64,000 nt of DNA from Turneriella parva DSM 21527 (GCF_000266885.1 NC_018020.1:3348001-3412000), one strand, 5' to 3'; positions 43,949 through 53,325 are shown, numbered from the stretch's first letter. Numbers and translations are program-made. The notes: generated by a model from the sequence alone, not told the origin.

Positions 43949-45997
43949 ATGTCTGACATGGCCTCGCAGCACTCTCGTTATCCGCATTTTCTTGAACCTC
44001 TCGATCTGGGGTACACGCGCCTGCGTAACCGGTCGATTATGGGGTCTATGCACACTGCGCTTGAAGAGACTGAAGGGGGCTTTAAACGGCTGGCAGCCTT
44101 CTATGCAGAGCGGGCGAGGGGCGAGGCAGGGCTCATCGTCACGGGCGGTATAGCTCCGAACCCTGCGGGGCGGGTTTTTACCGGCGCCGCCAAGATGGAT
44201 ACGGAGCATGAATCTGACGAGCACCGCGTTATAACCGAGGCAGTCCATGCCAATGGCGGGCTCATCGCGATGCAGATTCTGCATACCGGGCGTTACGGTT
44301 ACCACCGCGAAGCCGTGGGTGCGTCTGAAATTCAGGCGCCGATTAATTTTGTGAAGCCGAAAAAGATGACGAGCGAAGAGGTCTGGCAAACGGTCGCCGA
44401 TTACGCGACCTGTGCCAAACTCGCGCAGCGGGCCGGGTATGACGGCGTCGAAATTATGGGGAGCGAAGGCTATCTCATTAACCAGTTCACCGCCGTGCGC
44501 ACCAACAATCGCGACGACGAATGGGGCGGCAGTTACGAAAAGCGCATGCGGTTTCCCATCGAAGTTGTGAAGGCCGTGCGTAAAGCCGTCGGGGAAAAAT
44601 TCATTATCATCTATCGCTTGTCGTTGCTCGATCTCGTCGATGGCGGCTCAAGCTGGGAAGAGGTTGTCGAACTCGGTAAAGCGATCGAGGCAGCCGGGGC
44701 AACGATTATCAACACCGGCATCGGCTGGCATGAAGCACGCATACCGACGATTGCGATGGTCGTACCGCGCGGTGCTTTCAGCGCCGTCACGGCAAAGCTC
44801 AAGAAAGAAGTCAGACTACCGGTCGTGACATCGAACCGCATCAATAATCCAGAGCTTGCCGAAGCGATCATTGCGCGCGGCGATGCCGACCTCGTCTCGA
44901 TGGCGCGTCCCTTTCTCGCGGACGCAGAATTTGTCGCCAAGGCCCGTGCAGATAAGGGACACCTGATCAACACCTGCATCGCGTGTAACCAGGCCTGCCT
45001 CGACCATACATTTGGCGGCAAACTCACGAGCTGCCTCGTGAACCCGCGCGCGTGTAACGAGACGAATCTGAACTATGTCAAGACAGCGGCGCCGAAAAAG
45101 ATCGCGGTTGTCGGTGCAGGCCCGGCAGGTCTATCTGCGTCCACGGTGCTAGCCGAGCGCGGCCACAACGTGACCCTGTTTGACGCCGCCAGCAAAATCG
45201 GCGGGCAGCTGAATGTTGCGCGAGAAATACCCTCCAAAACCGAATTTGATGAAACGATTCGCTATTTTGGCAACATGCTGAAAGAACACAACGTGCACGT
45301 CGAACTCGGCAAGAAGGTGACGGCAGCCGAACTTGTGGCCGGCGGCTTTCAAGAGGTGATTCTGGCTACGGGCATCATTCCGCGTAAGCTTGCGATTCCC
45401 GGTGGTGATTCGGTACGCGTGCTGAGCTATCTCGATGTGCTGCGCGACAAAAAGCCTGTCGGCAAAAATGTCGCAATCGTGGGCGGCGGTGGTATCGGTT
45501 ACGATACGGCGCTCTACCTCACCGACGGGGGCCATGCGACCTGGGCAAAGCCTGACGAATTTGCGAAAGAATGGGGCTTTGACCTCACCGTTTCGACGCG
45601 TGCCGGCCTGAAAGAAAAATCAGCCGAGCACAAGAAATCTCCGCGCAGCGTGACCATGTTCAAGCGCAGCAAGGGCAAATTCGGCTCAACGCTTGGCAAG
45701 ACCACCGGCTGGGTGCACAAGATCACCCTCGAAGAGCGCGGCGTTGCGCAGGTTTCAAACGTGACCTACGAAAAAATCGACGACCAAGGCCTGCATTACG
45801 GACTCAAGGGCGAAACGAAAGTTCTGCCCTGCGACACGGTAGTCGTCTGCGCGGGCCAGGAACCCAACCGTGAACTCGAAGCGCCTCTGAAAGACGCCGG
45901 CATCAACGTTCACATTATTGGCGGCGCCAAAGAAGCCGGCGAACTCGACGCCAAACGTGCCATCGCCGAAGGGGCAGAGTTGGGCGCAAGATTGTAG
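43949..45997 (+). CDS. 2,4-dienoyl-CoA reductase/NADH:flavin oxidoreductase (FadH type)
   Basis: A 682-residue flavin and iron-sulfur enzyme. The N-terminal TIM barrel (about 1-350) is of the old yellow enzyme type (PLDLGYTRLRNRSIMGSMHT, EIMGSEGYLINQFTAVRTNNRDDEWGG). A 4Fe-4S site follows at CIACNQACLD...CLVNPRAC (about 345-370), then FAD and NAD(P)H domains with VVGAGPAGLSAS and IVGGGGIGYDTA. This is the layout of FadH, which reduces dienoyl-CoA in breakdown of unsaturated fatty acids. Related enzymes act on other substrates, so the name is by family. It is monocistronic as far as can be seen. Confidence 0.88.
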   Translation: MSDMASQHSRYPHFLEPLDLGYTRLRNRSIMGSMHTALEETEGGFKRLAAFYAERARGEAGLIVTGGIAPNPAGRVFTGAAKMDTEHESDEHRVITEAVHANGGLIAMQILHTGRYGYHREAVGASEIQAPINFVKPKKMTSEEVWQTVADYATCAKLAQRAGYDGVEIMGSEGYLINQFTAVRTNNRDDEWGGSYEKRMRFPIEVVKAVRKAVGEKFIIIYRLSLLDLVDGGSSWEEVVELGKAIEAAGATIINTGIGWHEARIPTIAMVVPRGAFSAVTAKLKKEVRLPVVTSNRINNPELAEAIIARGDADLVSMARPFLADAEFVAKARADKGHLINTCIACNQACLDHTFGGKLTSCLVNPRACNETNLNYVKTAAPKKIAVVGAGPAGLSASTVLAERGHNVTLFDAASKIGGQLNVAREIPSKTEFDETIRYFGNMLKEHNVHVELGKKVTAAELVAGGFQEVILATGIIPRKLAIPGGDSVRVLSYLDVLRDKKPVGKNVAIVGGGGIGYDTALYLTDGGHATWAKPDEFAKEWGFDLTVSTRAGLKEKSAEHKKSPRSVTMFKRSKGKFGSTLGKTTGWVHKITLEERGVAQVSNVTYEKIDDQGLHYGLKGETKVLPCDTVVVCAGQEPNRELEAPLKDAGINVHIIGGAKEAGELDAKRAIAEGAELGARL

Positions 45998-46076
45998 ACA
46001 GACTGGCCGATACTTGAAATGTTACGTTTAAGGCTGGCCCGAACAGAAGCTGTGAACGACGGGGATACATAAAGTC

Positions 46077-46433
46077 ATGTCAGATAAGCTGTTATACGAC
46101 GCGAAAGAGCCGTTGCTGATCGCGGGCAAACGCCCGCTCAACGAGGCTTTTCTGAATCAGTTTCACAGCACCATCAGTCCGGCGCAGATTCACCAGTTCG
46201 AAAAACTCTATCGCGAGTTAAAGACTGAAATCGGCATCATTGGTATGAAACCTGCTGATTATATCACGCAGATCAACATGGGCTACCAGCGCTACCAGGA
46301 ACACCGTGGCCTCGATGCGTTTCACCCGATGGATGACAAAAGCCTTAAGTACGTTCTCGAGTTTCTTGAAGAATCTATCAAAGATGTTGCCCGCGAGGTT
46401 CAGAAGAACGCCGCAAAGCAGCTTATCCGTTAA
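46077..46433 (+). CDS. unknown small soluble protein
   Basis: A 118-residue, mostly helical protein without signal peptide or membrane segment; ends in an amphipathic helix (YVLEFLEESIKDVAREVQKNAAKQLIR region). I do not recognise it. It opens a run with a FlgD-like lipoprotein (15 bases later) and a PorV-like outer-membrane protein, so it may be linked to envelope function. Confidence 0.6.
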   Translation: MSDKLLYDAKEPLLIAGKRPLNEAFLNQFHSTISPAQIHQFEKLYRELKTEIGIIGMKPADYITQINMGYQRYQEHRGLDAFHPMDDKSLKYVLEFLEESIKDVAREVQKNAAKQLIR

Positions 46434-46448
46434 CACCACAGGAGCACT

Positions 46449-46829
46449 ATGAAATTTCTTCGCTATGCAATTATCGCGGCGGTCACGCTGCAAGCCGGGT
46501 GCAGCAACATGCCGCAAGACGACGCCAATATCATCAAGGCATACCCAAACCCTTACAACCCGACAGCGGGAGTGCTCACGATCGAGCGCACTGACGGATC
46601 GGCGTTTGCCGCACAGAACGACCTCATCATTTACGACTTCAACCTCGCCGAAGTCTACCGGGCAAATATTGCCCCGATCGATACCGGTACCAACAAGAAA
46701 CTTGTCTGGGGTGGCGTCGATTCAGGCGGTACGCGCGTTGCGCCGGGTGTCTATTATGTGAAAGTCATCACGACGAGTGCAACGACTGTCACGAATGCCG
46801 ACAGCATGTTCAAGCTGATCGTACAATAA
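46449..46829 (+). CDS. small lipoprotein with FlgD-type Ig-like domain
   Basis: A 126-residue lipoprotein; signal MKFLRYAIIAAVTLQAGC puts the lipidated Cys at 18. The remainder is one FlgD-like immunoglobulin domain, starting with the hallmark AYPNPYNPTAG, then VLTIERTDG, LIIYDFNLAEVYR, and GGVDSGGTRVAPGVYYVKV. Such domains occur as C-terminal modules of surface proteins in Bacteroidetes and other phyla; a free-standing lipidated one is unusual. AGGAG lies just before the ATG. The outer-membrane barrel gene follows 10 bases downstream and is the likely partner. Confidence 0.78.
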   Translation: MKFLRYAIIAAVTLQAGCSNMPQDDANIIKAYPNPYNPTAGVLTIERTDGSAFAAQNDLIIYDFNLAEVYRANIAPIDTGTNKKLVWGGVDSGGTRVAPGVYYVKVITTSATTVTNADSMFKLIVQ

Positions 46830-46839
46830 CTGAGGATCT

Positions 46840-47886
46840 ATGAAATACATCAAAATATTGACCCTCGCGCTGCTTTCAGCAACGGTGCTCGAAGCCCGAA
46901 CCTCATCGGCAGAATTCTTAGAACAGGGCTTCGGCGCCAAGAGCGTCGGACTCGGCAATGCGTACGGCGTGGTCGTGTCAGACCCGTCAGCCGTCTACTG
47001 GAACCCAGCAGGCCTCGCGCAGATATATTCTGAAAAGCGTACGACGCAGACAATCGAAGCCCCTAAAACGGCTGAAAAGCCAGCGGGCGACGACGAAGAG
47101 TTTAACAAATTACTCGAAGACCAGAACACTTCGGGCAGCAAAGAATCAAAAACAGTCGAAATCACCGAACGTGGCTTTCAGGCGCAGCTGAACACTTCAG
47201 CGGGTTACCTTTCAAACGGGCGCCTCATGTACTTTGGCGCGGCGGGTGTTTCAGCGCTGGGCGGCGGGCTTGCAGCAGGTGTCGGTGGAACGCGAATTCA
47301 GTCGATATCGACCTACGATGCGGCGGGTAATGCGACTGGCAGCACAGCAAACAATTCATATGCGGGTTATCTCGGCTATGGCTGGGGTTCTGGCCCCGTG
47401 AGGCTGGGCCTCAGCGGTTTTGCCGTGCGCGAAGACCTTGCGGGGGGCGCTGTCAACGGTGCCGGCGTGAACGTCGGTGCGCAGGTCGTCGTGTTGCCGC
47501 CGCTTCTCGCCGTCGCCGCAGATATCAAGAATCTCGGCGCCATACAAAGCCGTACCAACTCAGGCTTTAAAGAAGTCGGTAAGCTCGATACGCTTTTCAG
47601 CTTCTCGATGCAGATTCAGGCACCGCCGCCGAATTCAAACTTCAAGCTCGTGCTTGGCTTTACGGCAAACCTCGATAAACCCGAAGGCGACGGCGTCAGG
47701 CTCAACATGGGCATGGCTTATGGATTCAATAAATACATGTACGCGATGCTGGGCCTCAACGGTTCACGCCCGGCGATTGGCCTCGGCGCAAATATCGGCA
47801 AAACTTTCCAGATGGCCATCTCTGCGAACCGTGACGTACTCGGTCGCGAGTTCCAGTATTTTGGCGAATTGAATTTTGCATTCTGA
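46840..47886 (+). CDS. PorV/UPF0164-like outer-membrane protein
   Basis: A 348-residue outer-membrane beta-barrel with signal peptide (to about residue 19). After it comes GFGAKSVGLGNAYGVVVSDPSAVYWNPAGLAQI, the signature shared by the UPF0164 proteins of spirochaetes and by FadL/PorV-type barrels. The last strand ends YFGELNFAF with terminal Phe. It is cotranscribed with the FlgD-like lipoprotein. The role is not known; family members act as lipid or protein export channels or surface antigens. An internal insertion at about 65-105 is rich in Lys, Glu and Ser. Confidence 0.85.
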   Translation: MKYIKILTLALLSATVLEARTSSAEFLEQGFGAKSVGLGNAYGVVVSDPSAVYWNPAGLAQIYSEKRTTQTIEAPKTAEKPAGDDEEFNKLLEDQNTSGSKESKTVEITERGFQAQLNTSAGYLSNGRLMYFGAAGVSALGGGLAAGVGGTRIQSISTYDAAGNATGSTANNSYAGYLGYGWGSGPVRLGLSGFAVREDLAGGAVNGAGVNVGAQVVVLPPLLAVAADIKNLGAIQSRTNSGFKEVGKLDTLFSFSMQIQAPPPNSNFKLVLGFTANLDKPEGDGVRLNMGMAYGFNKYMYAMLGLNGSRPAIGLGANIGKTFQMAISANRDVLGREFQYFGELNFAF

Positions 47887-47890
47887 TAGC

Positions 47891-47956
47891 TCTCTGTCCC
47901 CCCTCGGCCCTGCGGGCTCCTCACCCCGCGTGCGGGGAAAGGGCGGTAGGGGGGAG
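47891..47956. repeat. palindromic repeat before folP
   Basis: Outer arms TCCCCCCT (47897-47904) and AGGGGGGA (47948-47955), with the inner hairpin CCCCGC-GT-GCGGGG (47924-47937). It lies between the barrel gene stop and the folP GTG; its right arm forms the purine-rich site just before that GTG. Confidence 0.75.
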
Positions 47957-47959
47957 CGA

Positions 47960-48760
47960 GTGCAGCTCTGGGGAGTCATCAATCTTACGCCCAATTCGTT
48001 TTTTGCGGGTTCACGCGCTGAGGGTTTAGGTGCGCTGAACCGCGCTGCGCAGATGCTTGCCGACGGTGCTGCCAAAATCGACGTCGGCGCCGAGAGCACG
48101 AGGCCGGGGGCTGAGACGATTTCAGCGACCGACCAGCTGAACGTACTTTTCCCCTTTATTGATCAATTTGCCGCAGTTCACGGGCAGAACAATCTCAGCA
48201 GAATCTCTGTCGACACGCGCGATATTGCCGTGATGCGTGCCTGCCTCGACAAGGGCGTCACGACGATCAATGACGTGAGCGGCGGCGATGACGCGATTTA
48301 CGAGCTCGTGGGCAAGAGCGGCTGCGACTATGTACTGATGCATACCAAAGGCGACCCGAAGACGATGCAGCAGGCGGCAACCTATGGCAATGCCACAGCC
48401 GAAGTGCTGGCATACCTGCAAGAGCACACTGAGAAGCTCGCCGCGGCCGGCGCAAAAAGGACACAGATCATCTGGGATACCGGCATTGGTTTTGGTAAAC
48501 TTGCAGAGCATAATCTTGAACTGATTGCCCGGCATGAAATATTCTCGGCGCACGGTGTGAGGCTGCTCGCGGGAGTTTCGCGAAAATCGTTTATTGGCCA
48601 CTTTACAGGCAAGAGTGACCCGGCTGACCGGCTGATCGGTACATTGGCCGTGCAAACGTATTTAACTTTACGCGGCCTCGATATTCTGCGTGTTCACGAT
48701 GTGAAAGAGATGGCCGAAACACTAAAGGTGATTTCAGCGATTCAGCACTATGAACTTTAG
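47960..48760 (+). CDS. folP: dihydropteroate synthase
   Basis: Joins p-aminobenzoate to the pterin pyrophosphate in folate synthesis. The TIM barrel starts LWGVINLTPNSFFAGS (usual GILNVTPDSF), with IDVGAESTRPGAE, ISVDTRDIAVMRA, TINDVSGGDD, LMHTKGDPKTM, and the C-terminal LAGVSRKSFIGH and LRVHDVKEMAE. I choose the GTG at 47960: it begins the family sequence and has GGGGGAG just upstream. A longer frame from 47876 only translates the repeat element. At about 266 residues the length is normal. The 3' end overlaps cdaA by 11 bases. Confidence 0.92.
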   Translation: MQLWGVINLTPNSFFAGSRAEGLGALNRAAQMLADGAAKIDVGAESTRPGAETISATDQLNVLFPFIDQFAAVHGQNNLSRISVDTRDIAVMRACLDKGVTTINDVSGGDDAIYELVGKSGCDYVLMHTKGDPKTMQQAATYGNATAEVLAYLQEHTEKLAAAGAKRTQIIWDTGIGFGKLAEHNLELIARHEIFSAHGVRLLAGVSRKSFIGHFTGKSDPADRLIGTLAVQTYLTLRGLDILRVHDVKEMAETLKVISAIQHYEL

Positions 48761-49511
48761 CCCGCGAGACATCGTTGACATCGTTCTCGTCACACTGGTC
48801 GTCTATTACGGTTACCGGCTCGTGAGGCAAAGCCGTGCCGTACCGATCTTGGGTGGCGTGGCGCTCTTTCTGGCGCTGACTTTTCTAAGCCACCGCGGTC
48901 AGCTCGAAACCCTGAGCTGGCTCTTCGATTCTATCTCGGCGTATTTTGTGATTGCGATTCTGGTTGTCTTGCAGCCCGAACTCCGCAGGTTGTTTTACCA
49001 GATTGGCCAGGCGCGCTGGTACAGAACGCTGATTCAGGTGCAGCAGGTGCCGGTAGACGAAATAATCGCCGCATGCAAACAAATGGGCGAAACCCGCTGT
49101 GGCGCGCTGATTGCGATTGTGCACAAAGTAGGGCTGAGGCAATACAGCGAGTCGGGGGTGCAGATCGCCGGCCGTGTCTCGCGCGAACTGCTTGCAGCGA
49201 TTTTTCACGGCAAGAACCCGCTGCACGACGGCGCGGTGATTCTTGAAGGGCAGACGCTGATTTCGGCCGCGTGCTATTTGCCCATGACGGCCTCGGCTGA
49301 AATCAAAAGATCTTACGGCGCCAGGCACCGCGCCGCTCTGGGCCTCAGCGAAGATTCTGACGCGCTCGTGATCGTGATCTCTGAAACCAACGGCAAAATC
49401 GCGCTCGCGTTTCTCGGTGAAATGAAAGAGAACGTCGACCTGGCCGAGCTGCGCCGGTTGCTCAATGCCTTTAACCTCAACACGCTCGCTGAAGAGTGGA
49501 AAGCGAAATGA
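48750..49511 (+). CDS. cdaA: diadenylate cyclase CdaA
   Basis: Makes cyclic di-AMP from two ATP at the membrane. Three transmembrane helices lie in residues 5-80, then the DAC domain with the motifs HDGAVIL (about 159-165) and RHRAALGLSE (about 192-201). The length of 253 residues is typical. It overlaps folP upstream and the YbbR-domain gene downstream (ATGA), forming the conserved cdaA-cdaR pair. Confidence 0.94.
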   Translation: MNFSPRDIVDIVLVTLVVYYGYRLVRQSRAVPILGGVALFLALTFLSHRGQLETLSWLFDSISAYFVIAILVVLQPELRRLFYQIGQARWYRTLIQVQQVPVDEIIAACKQMGETRCGALIAIVHKVGLRQYSESGVQIAGRVSRELLAAIFHGKNPLHDGAVILEGQTLISAACYLPMTASAEIKRSYGARHRAALGLSEDSDALVIVISETNGKIALAFLGEMKENVDLAELRRLLNAFNLNTLAEEWKAK

Positions 49512-50503
49512 TACGCCGCATATTGTACTATATCTTTATCGAAGATTACGTGGCGAAGATTGTGTGCTTCGTTATCGGTTGTGGCCTGTGGTTTTATGTC
49601 GAGGTTGCGCGCGTGACGCAGACTTCGCTGAACATTCCGGTCGAATATATCAAAAAGCCGGCAAACCTTTATTTGAAGCAGGGGCAGGCACGTTTCGTGA
49701 AGATCACGGTCAGGGGTCGTGATGAATTTCTGAAATTTTCGACGACGGGCATCAAGGCCGAGGTGAATCTCGCCAATGCGCGCGGCGGCGATGCGAACTA
49801 TCCATTGATATTTGACGCACGGCAGTTGCCCGAACGTGTCGAGGTCGCATCGAAACCCGACACGCTTACCGTCGGCCTGGAAGCGGGCGCATCGAAGGTT
49901 GTGCCGGTCAAAGTCGTGACGAGTGGAAATCCTGATGCAGCATTTAAATTGCAGAAGGCGGGCGCGAATCCGCAGCAGATCGAAATCGACGGGCCTGAAG
50001 CTGTGGTGTCGTCTCTGCAGGCGCTCGATACCGAAGCGGTCGACATCGAAGGCGCGTCTAAAACCATTACACGCAAAATAAACCTGCGCATACCCGATCA
50101 GGTTTCAACCGACAAAGTGCGCAGCGTGAACGTGCGCATCGACTTTGTACCAAAGACGTACAGCGAAGAGCAGCAGTTCGACCAGATTTCGGTCAGGGTG
50201 CAGAATCTTGACGCTGCCCTCAACGCAGCGCTCTCAGACCAGACCGTGCAGGTTCAGGTTCAGGGTGAGAGCGCAGCGGTTAAGAAACTCAAGCCCAGCG
50301 ATATTTATATATACGTCAACGCCGAAGACACACGCTACAACAGCCGCACCGGCAGTATCTTGCCCTACGCGAATGAATCGGGTGTGCCGGTCAAAGGCCG
50401 AATTCTGAACGGTTCGCGCAAGGTGCAGATCTTGAGCATCACGCCCGACCGGGTCAACATTCGTTTTTCTGTAAAACCCGAATATGCAAAGAAAGACCCT
50501 TAA
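49508..50503 (+). CDS. cdaR: YbbR-domain protein, CdaA regulator CdaR
   Basis: Membrane-anchored regulator of CdaA. One N-terminal helix (about 13-30, AKIVCFVIGCGLWFYVEVA) is followed by about four YbbR-type beta domains of 70-80 residues (e.g. LNIPVEYIKKPANLYLKQGQ, VVPVKVVTSGNPDAAFKL). The start at 49508 shares bases with the cdaA stop. A longer frame from 49496 is not needed. Gene order and domain content match the CdaR partner in other bacteria. Confidence 0.9.
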   Translation: MIRRILYYIFIEDYVAKIVCFVIGCGLWFYVEVARVTQTSLNIPVEYIKKPANLYLKQGQARFVKITVRGRDEFLKFSTTGIKAEVNLANARGGDANYPLIFDARQLPERVEVASKPDTLTVGLEAGASKVVPVKVVTSGNPDAAFKLQKAGANPQQIEIDGPEAVVSSLQALDTEAVDIEGASKTITRKINLRIPDQVSTDKVRSVNVRIDFVPKTYSEEQQFDQISVRVQNLDAALNAALSDQTVQVQVQGESAAVKKLKPSDIYIYVNAEDTRYNSRTGSILPYANESGVPVKGRILNGSRKVQILSITPDRVNIRFSVKPEYAKKDP

Positions 50504-50517
50504 AGGAAACCCCCGAC

Positions 50518-51255
50518 ATGCCTTTTGAAAATGCGATGATAAAACTCGGCGTGAATATTGACCATGTCGCGACGCTGCGCAATGCACGAGGAGAAAACGA
50601 CCCGGCGCTCATTGAACTTGCGCTCATCGCGCAGAATGCGGGTGCCGACCTTATCACGGTGCATCTGCGCGAAGACAGGCGGCATATTCGTGACGCCGAC
50701 GTCTTTGATCTCAAGAAACACCTGAAAGTACCGCTGAATTTTGAAATGGCACTCTCAGAAGAAATTCTCGCGATCGCGTTGAAACTGCAACCCTCGACCG
50801 CATGCATTGTGCCCGAAAGGCGCGAAGAGATTACGACTGAGGGAGGTCTCAATGTCGGCCAGTTTGCCGACACGGTAAAGAGCTTCACGGAGCGCCTGCA
50901 GGCAAAGGGCATCGAAGTGTTTCTTTTTATTGAGCCCGACATTTTTTCGGTCAAAGCCGCCGCAGCGACAGGGGCGCGTGGTATCGAATTCCATACCGGC
51001 GCTTATGCACGTTCTTTCACCCACCTGCCGCAGCGCAAGAATGAGCTGAAACGCCTTGAATCGGCAACCACTGCCGCGCTCGAGTTTGGTCTCGAAGTAC
51101 ACGCCGGCCACGGCCTGAACTATTTTAATGTCACCGAAATTGCTGCGATTGAAGGTATTACCGAACTCAATATCGGCCATGCGATTATTGCGCGCAGTCT
51201 GGCCGTAGGGTTAGACGAAGCAATCTTTGAAATGCGCACGGCGATGAGCCGGTAA
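50518..51255 (+). CDS. pdxJ: pyridoxine 5'-phosphate synthase
   Basis: Forms pyridoxine phosphate from deoxyxylulose phosphate and aminoacetone phosphate in DXP-independent numbering of the long B6 pathway (PdxA/PdxJ route). The N-terminal IKLGVNIDHVATLRNARG is the signature, with DLITVHLREDRRHIRD, ACIVPERREEITTEGGLNV, IEFHTGAYA and the phosphate site ELNIGHAIIARSLAVGL. It has 245 residues. GGAAA precedes the ATG. It follows cdaR by 14 bases. Confidence 0.95.
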   Translation: MPFENAMIKLGVNIDHVATLRNARGENDPALIELALIAQNAGADLITVHLREDRRHIRDADVFDLKKHLKVPLNFEMALSEEILAIALKLQPSTACIVPERREEITTEGGLNVGQFADTVKSFTERLQAKGIEVFLFIEPDIFSVKAAAATGARGIEFHTGAYARSFTHLPQRKNELKRLESATTAALEFGLEVHAGHGLNYFNVTEIAAIEGITELNIGHAIIARSLAVGLDEAIFEMRTAMSR

Positions 51256-51286
51256 TGCCAGGCAGACGGCGCGGCGTCAACTGATT

Positions 51287-53116
51287 ATGGGCTACGCGAC
51301 TCTTTATGATACCGTAAGAGACCTCGAGAAACACGGCCGGCTGATTCGCGTCAGTGAAGAGATCGACAGCGATTTAGAGATGGCCGCCGTGCACCGGCGC
51401 ATCAATGCGCAGCAGGGCCCCGCGCTGTTTTTTGAGAATATCAAGGGCAGGGATTTTCCCGCGGTATCGAACCTTTTCGGTACGGGCGAGCGTTCGCATT
51501 TTCTGTTTCGTGATTCATTTTCGGCCGTGCGCGAAGTTCTGCAACTCAGAAAAAGACCGATGTCGGTTCTGAATCCGCGTACTTTTTTCAGCGCGATCAA
51601 GATCGGCGTGCTTGCGCTGCCACGCCCCGCAATCTTTGCGGGCAGCTTTGACCCCGTGTCGATCACGCGGGTGCCGGTCACCAAGTCGTGGCCCAAAGAC
51701 GGTGGCAATTTTGTCACGCTGCCGCTTGTCTATACCGAGCACCCGGAACACCCCGGCGTTATGCGCTCGAATCTCGGTATGTACCGCGTGCAAACGAGTG
51801 GCAACAGCTACAGCGACGATCAGACGATGGGGATACACTACCAGCTGCACCGCGGTATTGGCATTCACCACACCGCGGCGGCGAAAATGAAGCAGCCGCT
51901 CAAGGTGACGGTGATTGTCGGTGGCCCGCCGGCGCTGATGCTCGCGGCGGTAATGCCGCTACCTGAAACAATTTCAGAGCTCATCTTTGCCTCGATGTTA
52001 GGCCGGCGCATGTTCAGGTACCGGCGCCGCCAGGGTTATCTTCTTTCGCCTCAGGCGGATTTTTTTATTCACGGCGAGATCTCACCCAATGAGACGCTGC
52101 CCGAAGGGCCGTTCGGCGACCATCTCGGTTATTACAGCTTGACGCATGATTTTCCGGTATTGCGCGTCAAAAAGATTCTGGCGCGCAGGCGTCATGCGAT
52201 CTGGCCGTTTACGGTGGTCGGCAGGCCCCCGCAAGAAGATTCAGCGTTTGGTAGACTTATTCACGAACTGACAGACGGTCTGATTGAAAATGAGATACCG
52301 GGAGTGCGCGCAGTGCACGCAGTCGATGCAGCGGGTGTGCACCCGCTGCTTCTGGCAGTCGGTTCTGAGCGGTACATGCCATATCTGGCTCCGCAACCTC
52401 GTGAAATTCTGACGCAGGCAAATGCGATTCTGGGGTTCAACCAGATGTCGCTCGCGAAATATCTGTTCATCGCGGCTGAAGAAGGTGCAGCCCGCCTCTC
52501 GGTGCACCGCGTTGAAGAGTTTTTGCGCTACGTACTCGAGCGTCTCGACTTCTCACGCGATCTGCACTTTCAGACACGCACAACGATGGATACGCTCGAC
52601 TATTCGGGTGGTAGCCTAAACGAAGGCTCAAAGCTCGTGCTGGCTGCGTATGGGCCCAAACTTCGCGAACTCGCCACCGAAATTCCGGCACGTTCGATCA
52701 GCCGATACAATTTTCGCGACGTGAAACTGGCAATGCCCGGTGTTCTCGCGGTGCGCACGACCGCCTTTAAAGACTACAAGGGAAGTGAATTCGAAATGCG
52801 CACAGTTGCATCGGCTGCGCGGCCGCTCGCCGAGGCGGGCATTGCCCTCGTGGTGCTCGTCGACGATGCAGAATTTGCCGCGCAGTCGCTGGATAATTTT
52901 CTCTGGGTCACGTTTACGCGCTCAGACCCAGCGCGCGATATTTACGGTGTTGAAGCGAACGTGCAGCATAAACACTGGGGCTGTAAGGCGCCGCTCATCA
53001 TCGATGCACGGGTGAAGCACCACCACGCAGGTGTTTTGACCGAAGACCCTAAGGTGACGCAGCGTATCGAAAGGTTCTTTCGCCGCGATGCCTCACTGGG
53101 TAAGTTCTCCCTTTGA
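51287..53116 (+). CDS. UbiD-family decarboxylase
   Basis: A 609-residue member of the UbiD family, which uses prenylated FMN to decarboxylate aromatic or unsaturated acids. Visible features are LRDLEKHGRLIRVSEEIDSDLEM at the N-terminus, the central PTSGNSYSDDQTMGIHYQLHRGIGIHH region (reads VQTSGNSYSDD), IHGEISPNETLPEGPFGDHLGYYS and the E-rich catalytic area. It is longer than UbiD of enterobacteria (about 490), mostly in the C-terminal part. A role in quinone synthesis is the usual assignment in organisms of this kind, but other substrates are possible. It lies 31 bases after pdxJ. Confidence 0.85.
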   Translation: MGYATLYDTVRDLEKHGRLIRVSEEIDSDLEMAAVHRRINAQQGPALFFENIKGRDFPAVSNLFGTGERSHFLFRDSFSAVREVLQLRKRPMSVLNPRTFFSAIKIGVLALPRPAIFAGSFDPVSITRVPVTKSWPKDGGNFVTLPLVYTEHPEHPGVMRSNLGMYRVQTSGNSYSDDQTMGIHYQLHRGIGIHHTAAAKMKQPLKVTVIVGGPPALMLAAVMPLPETISELIFASMLGRRMFRYRRRQGYLLSPQADFFIHGEISPNETLPEGPFGDHLGYYSLTHDFPVLRVKKILARRRHAIWPFTVVGRPPQEDSAFGRLIHELTDGLIENEIPGVRAVHAVDAAGVHPLLLAVGSERYMPYLAPQPREILTQANAILGFNQMSLAKYLFIAAEEGAARLSVHRVEEFLRYVLERLDFSRDLHFQTRTTMDTLDYSGGSLNEGSKLVLAAYGPKLRELATEIPARSISRYNFRDVKLAMPGVLAVRTTAFKDYKGSEFEMRTVASAARPLAEAGIALVVLVDDAEFAAQSLDNFLWVTFTRSDPARDIYGVEANVQHKHWGCKAPLIIDARVKHHHAGVLTEDPKVTQRIERFFRRDASLGKFSL

Positions 53117-53325
53117 GGAGTCTTAAAAGTCACCGCTCAGCCGAAAACGCTGCATTTACCAGCGGCAAATACACGCGAAACGGCCTATTCAGGCCGGTTT
53201 CCGCCAGAGCGCCGCGCTTGTTCAGCGCGGTTCGCGACCTTTAAGACATCCTTTAGTGACATAACGTTTTCCTGAATCTTCAATTTCACACCCAATGCCT
53301 GTCGATACTTGTATGCGGAGAGCGT

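Noticed and set aside
47876-47959. N-terminal extension of folP from a TTG start (HSDSSLSPLGPAGSSP...)
   Set aside because: The extension is the translation of a palindromic repeat; the GTG at 47960 has a better ribosome binding site and starts the family sequence.
53117-53325. Gap before the 57-codon gene, with an imperfect GAAACGGCCT/AGGCCGGTTTC hairpin near 53177-53201
   Set aside because: The hairpin has a bulge and no T run, so it is too weak to call a terminator.
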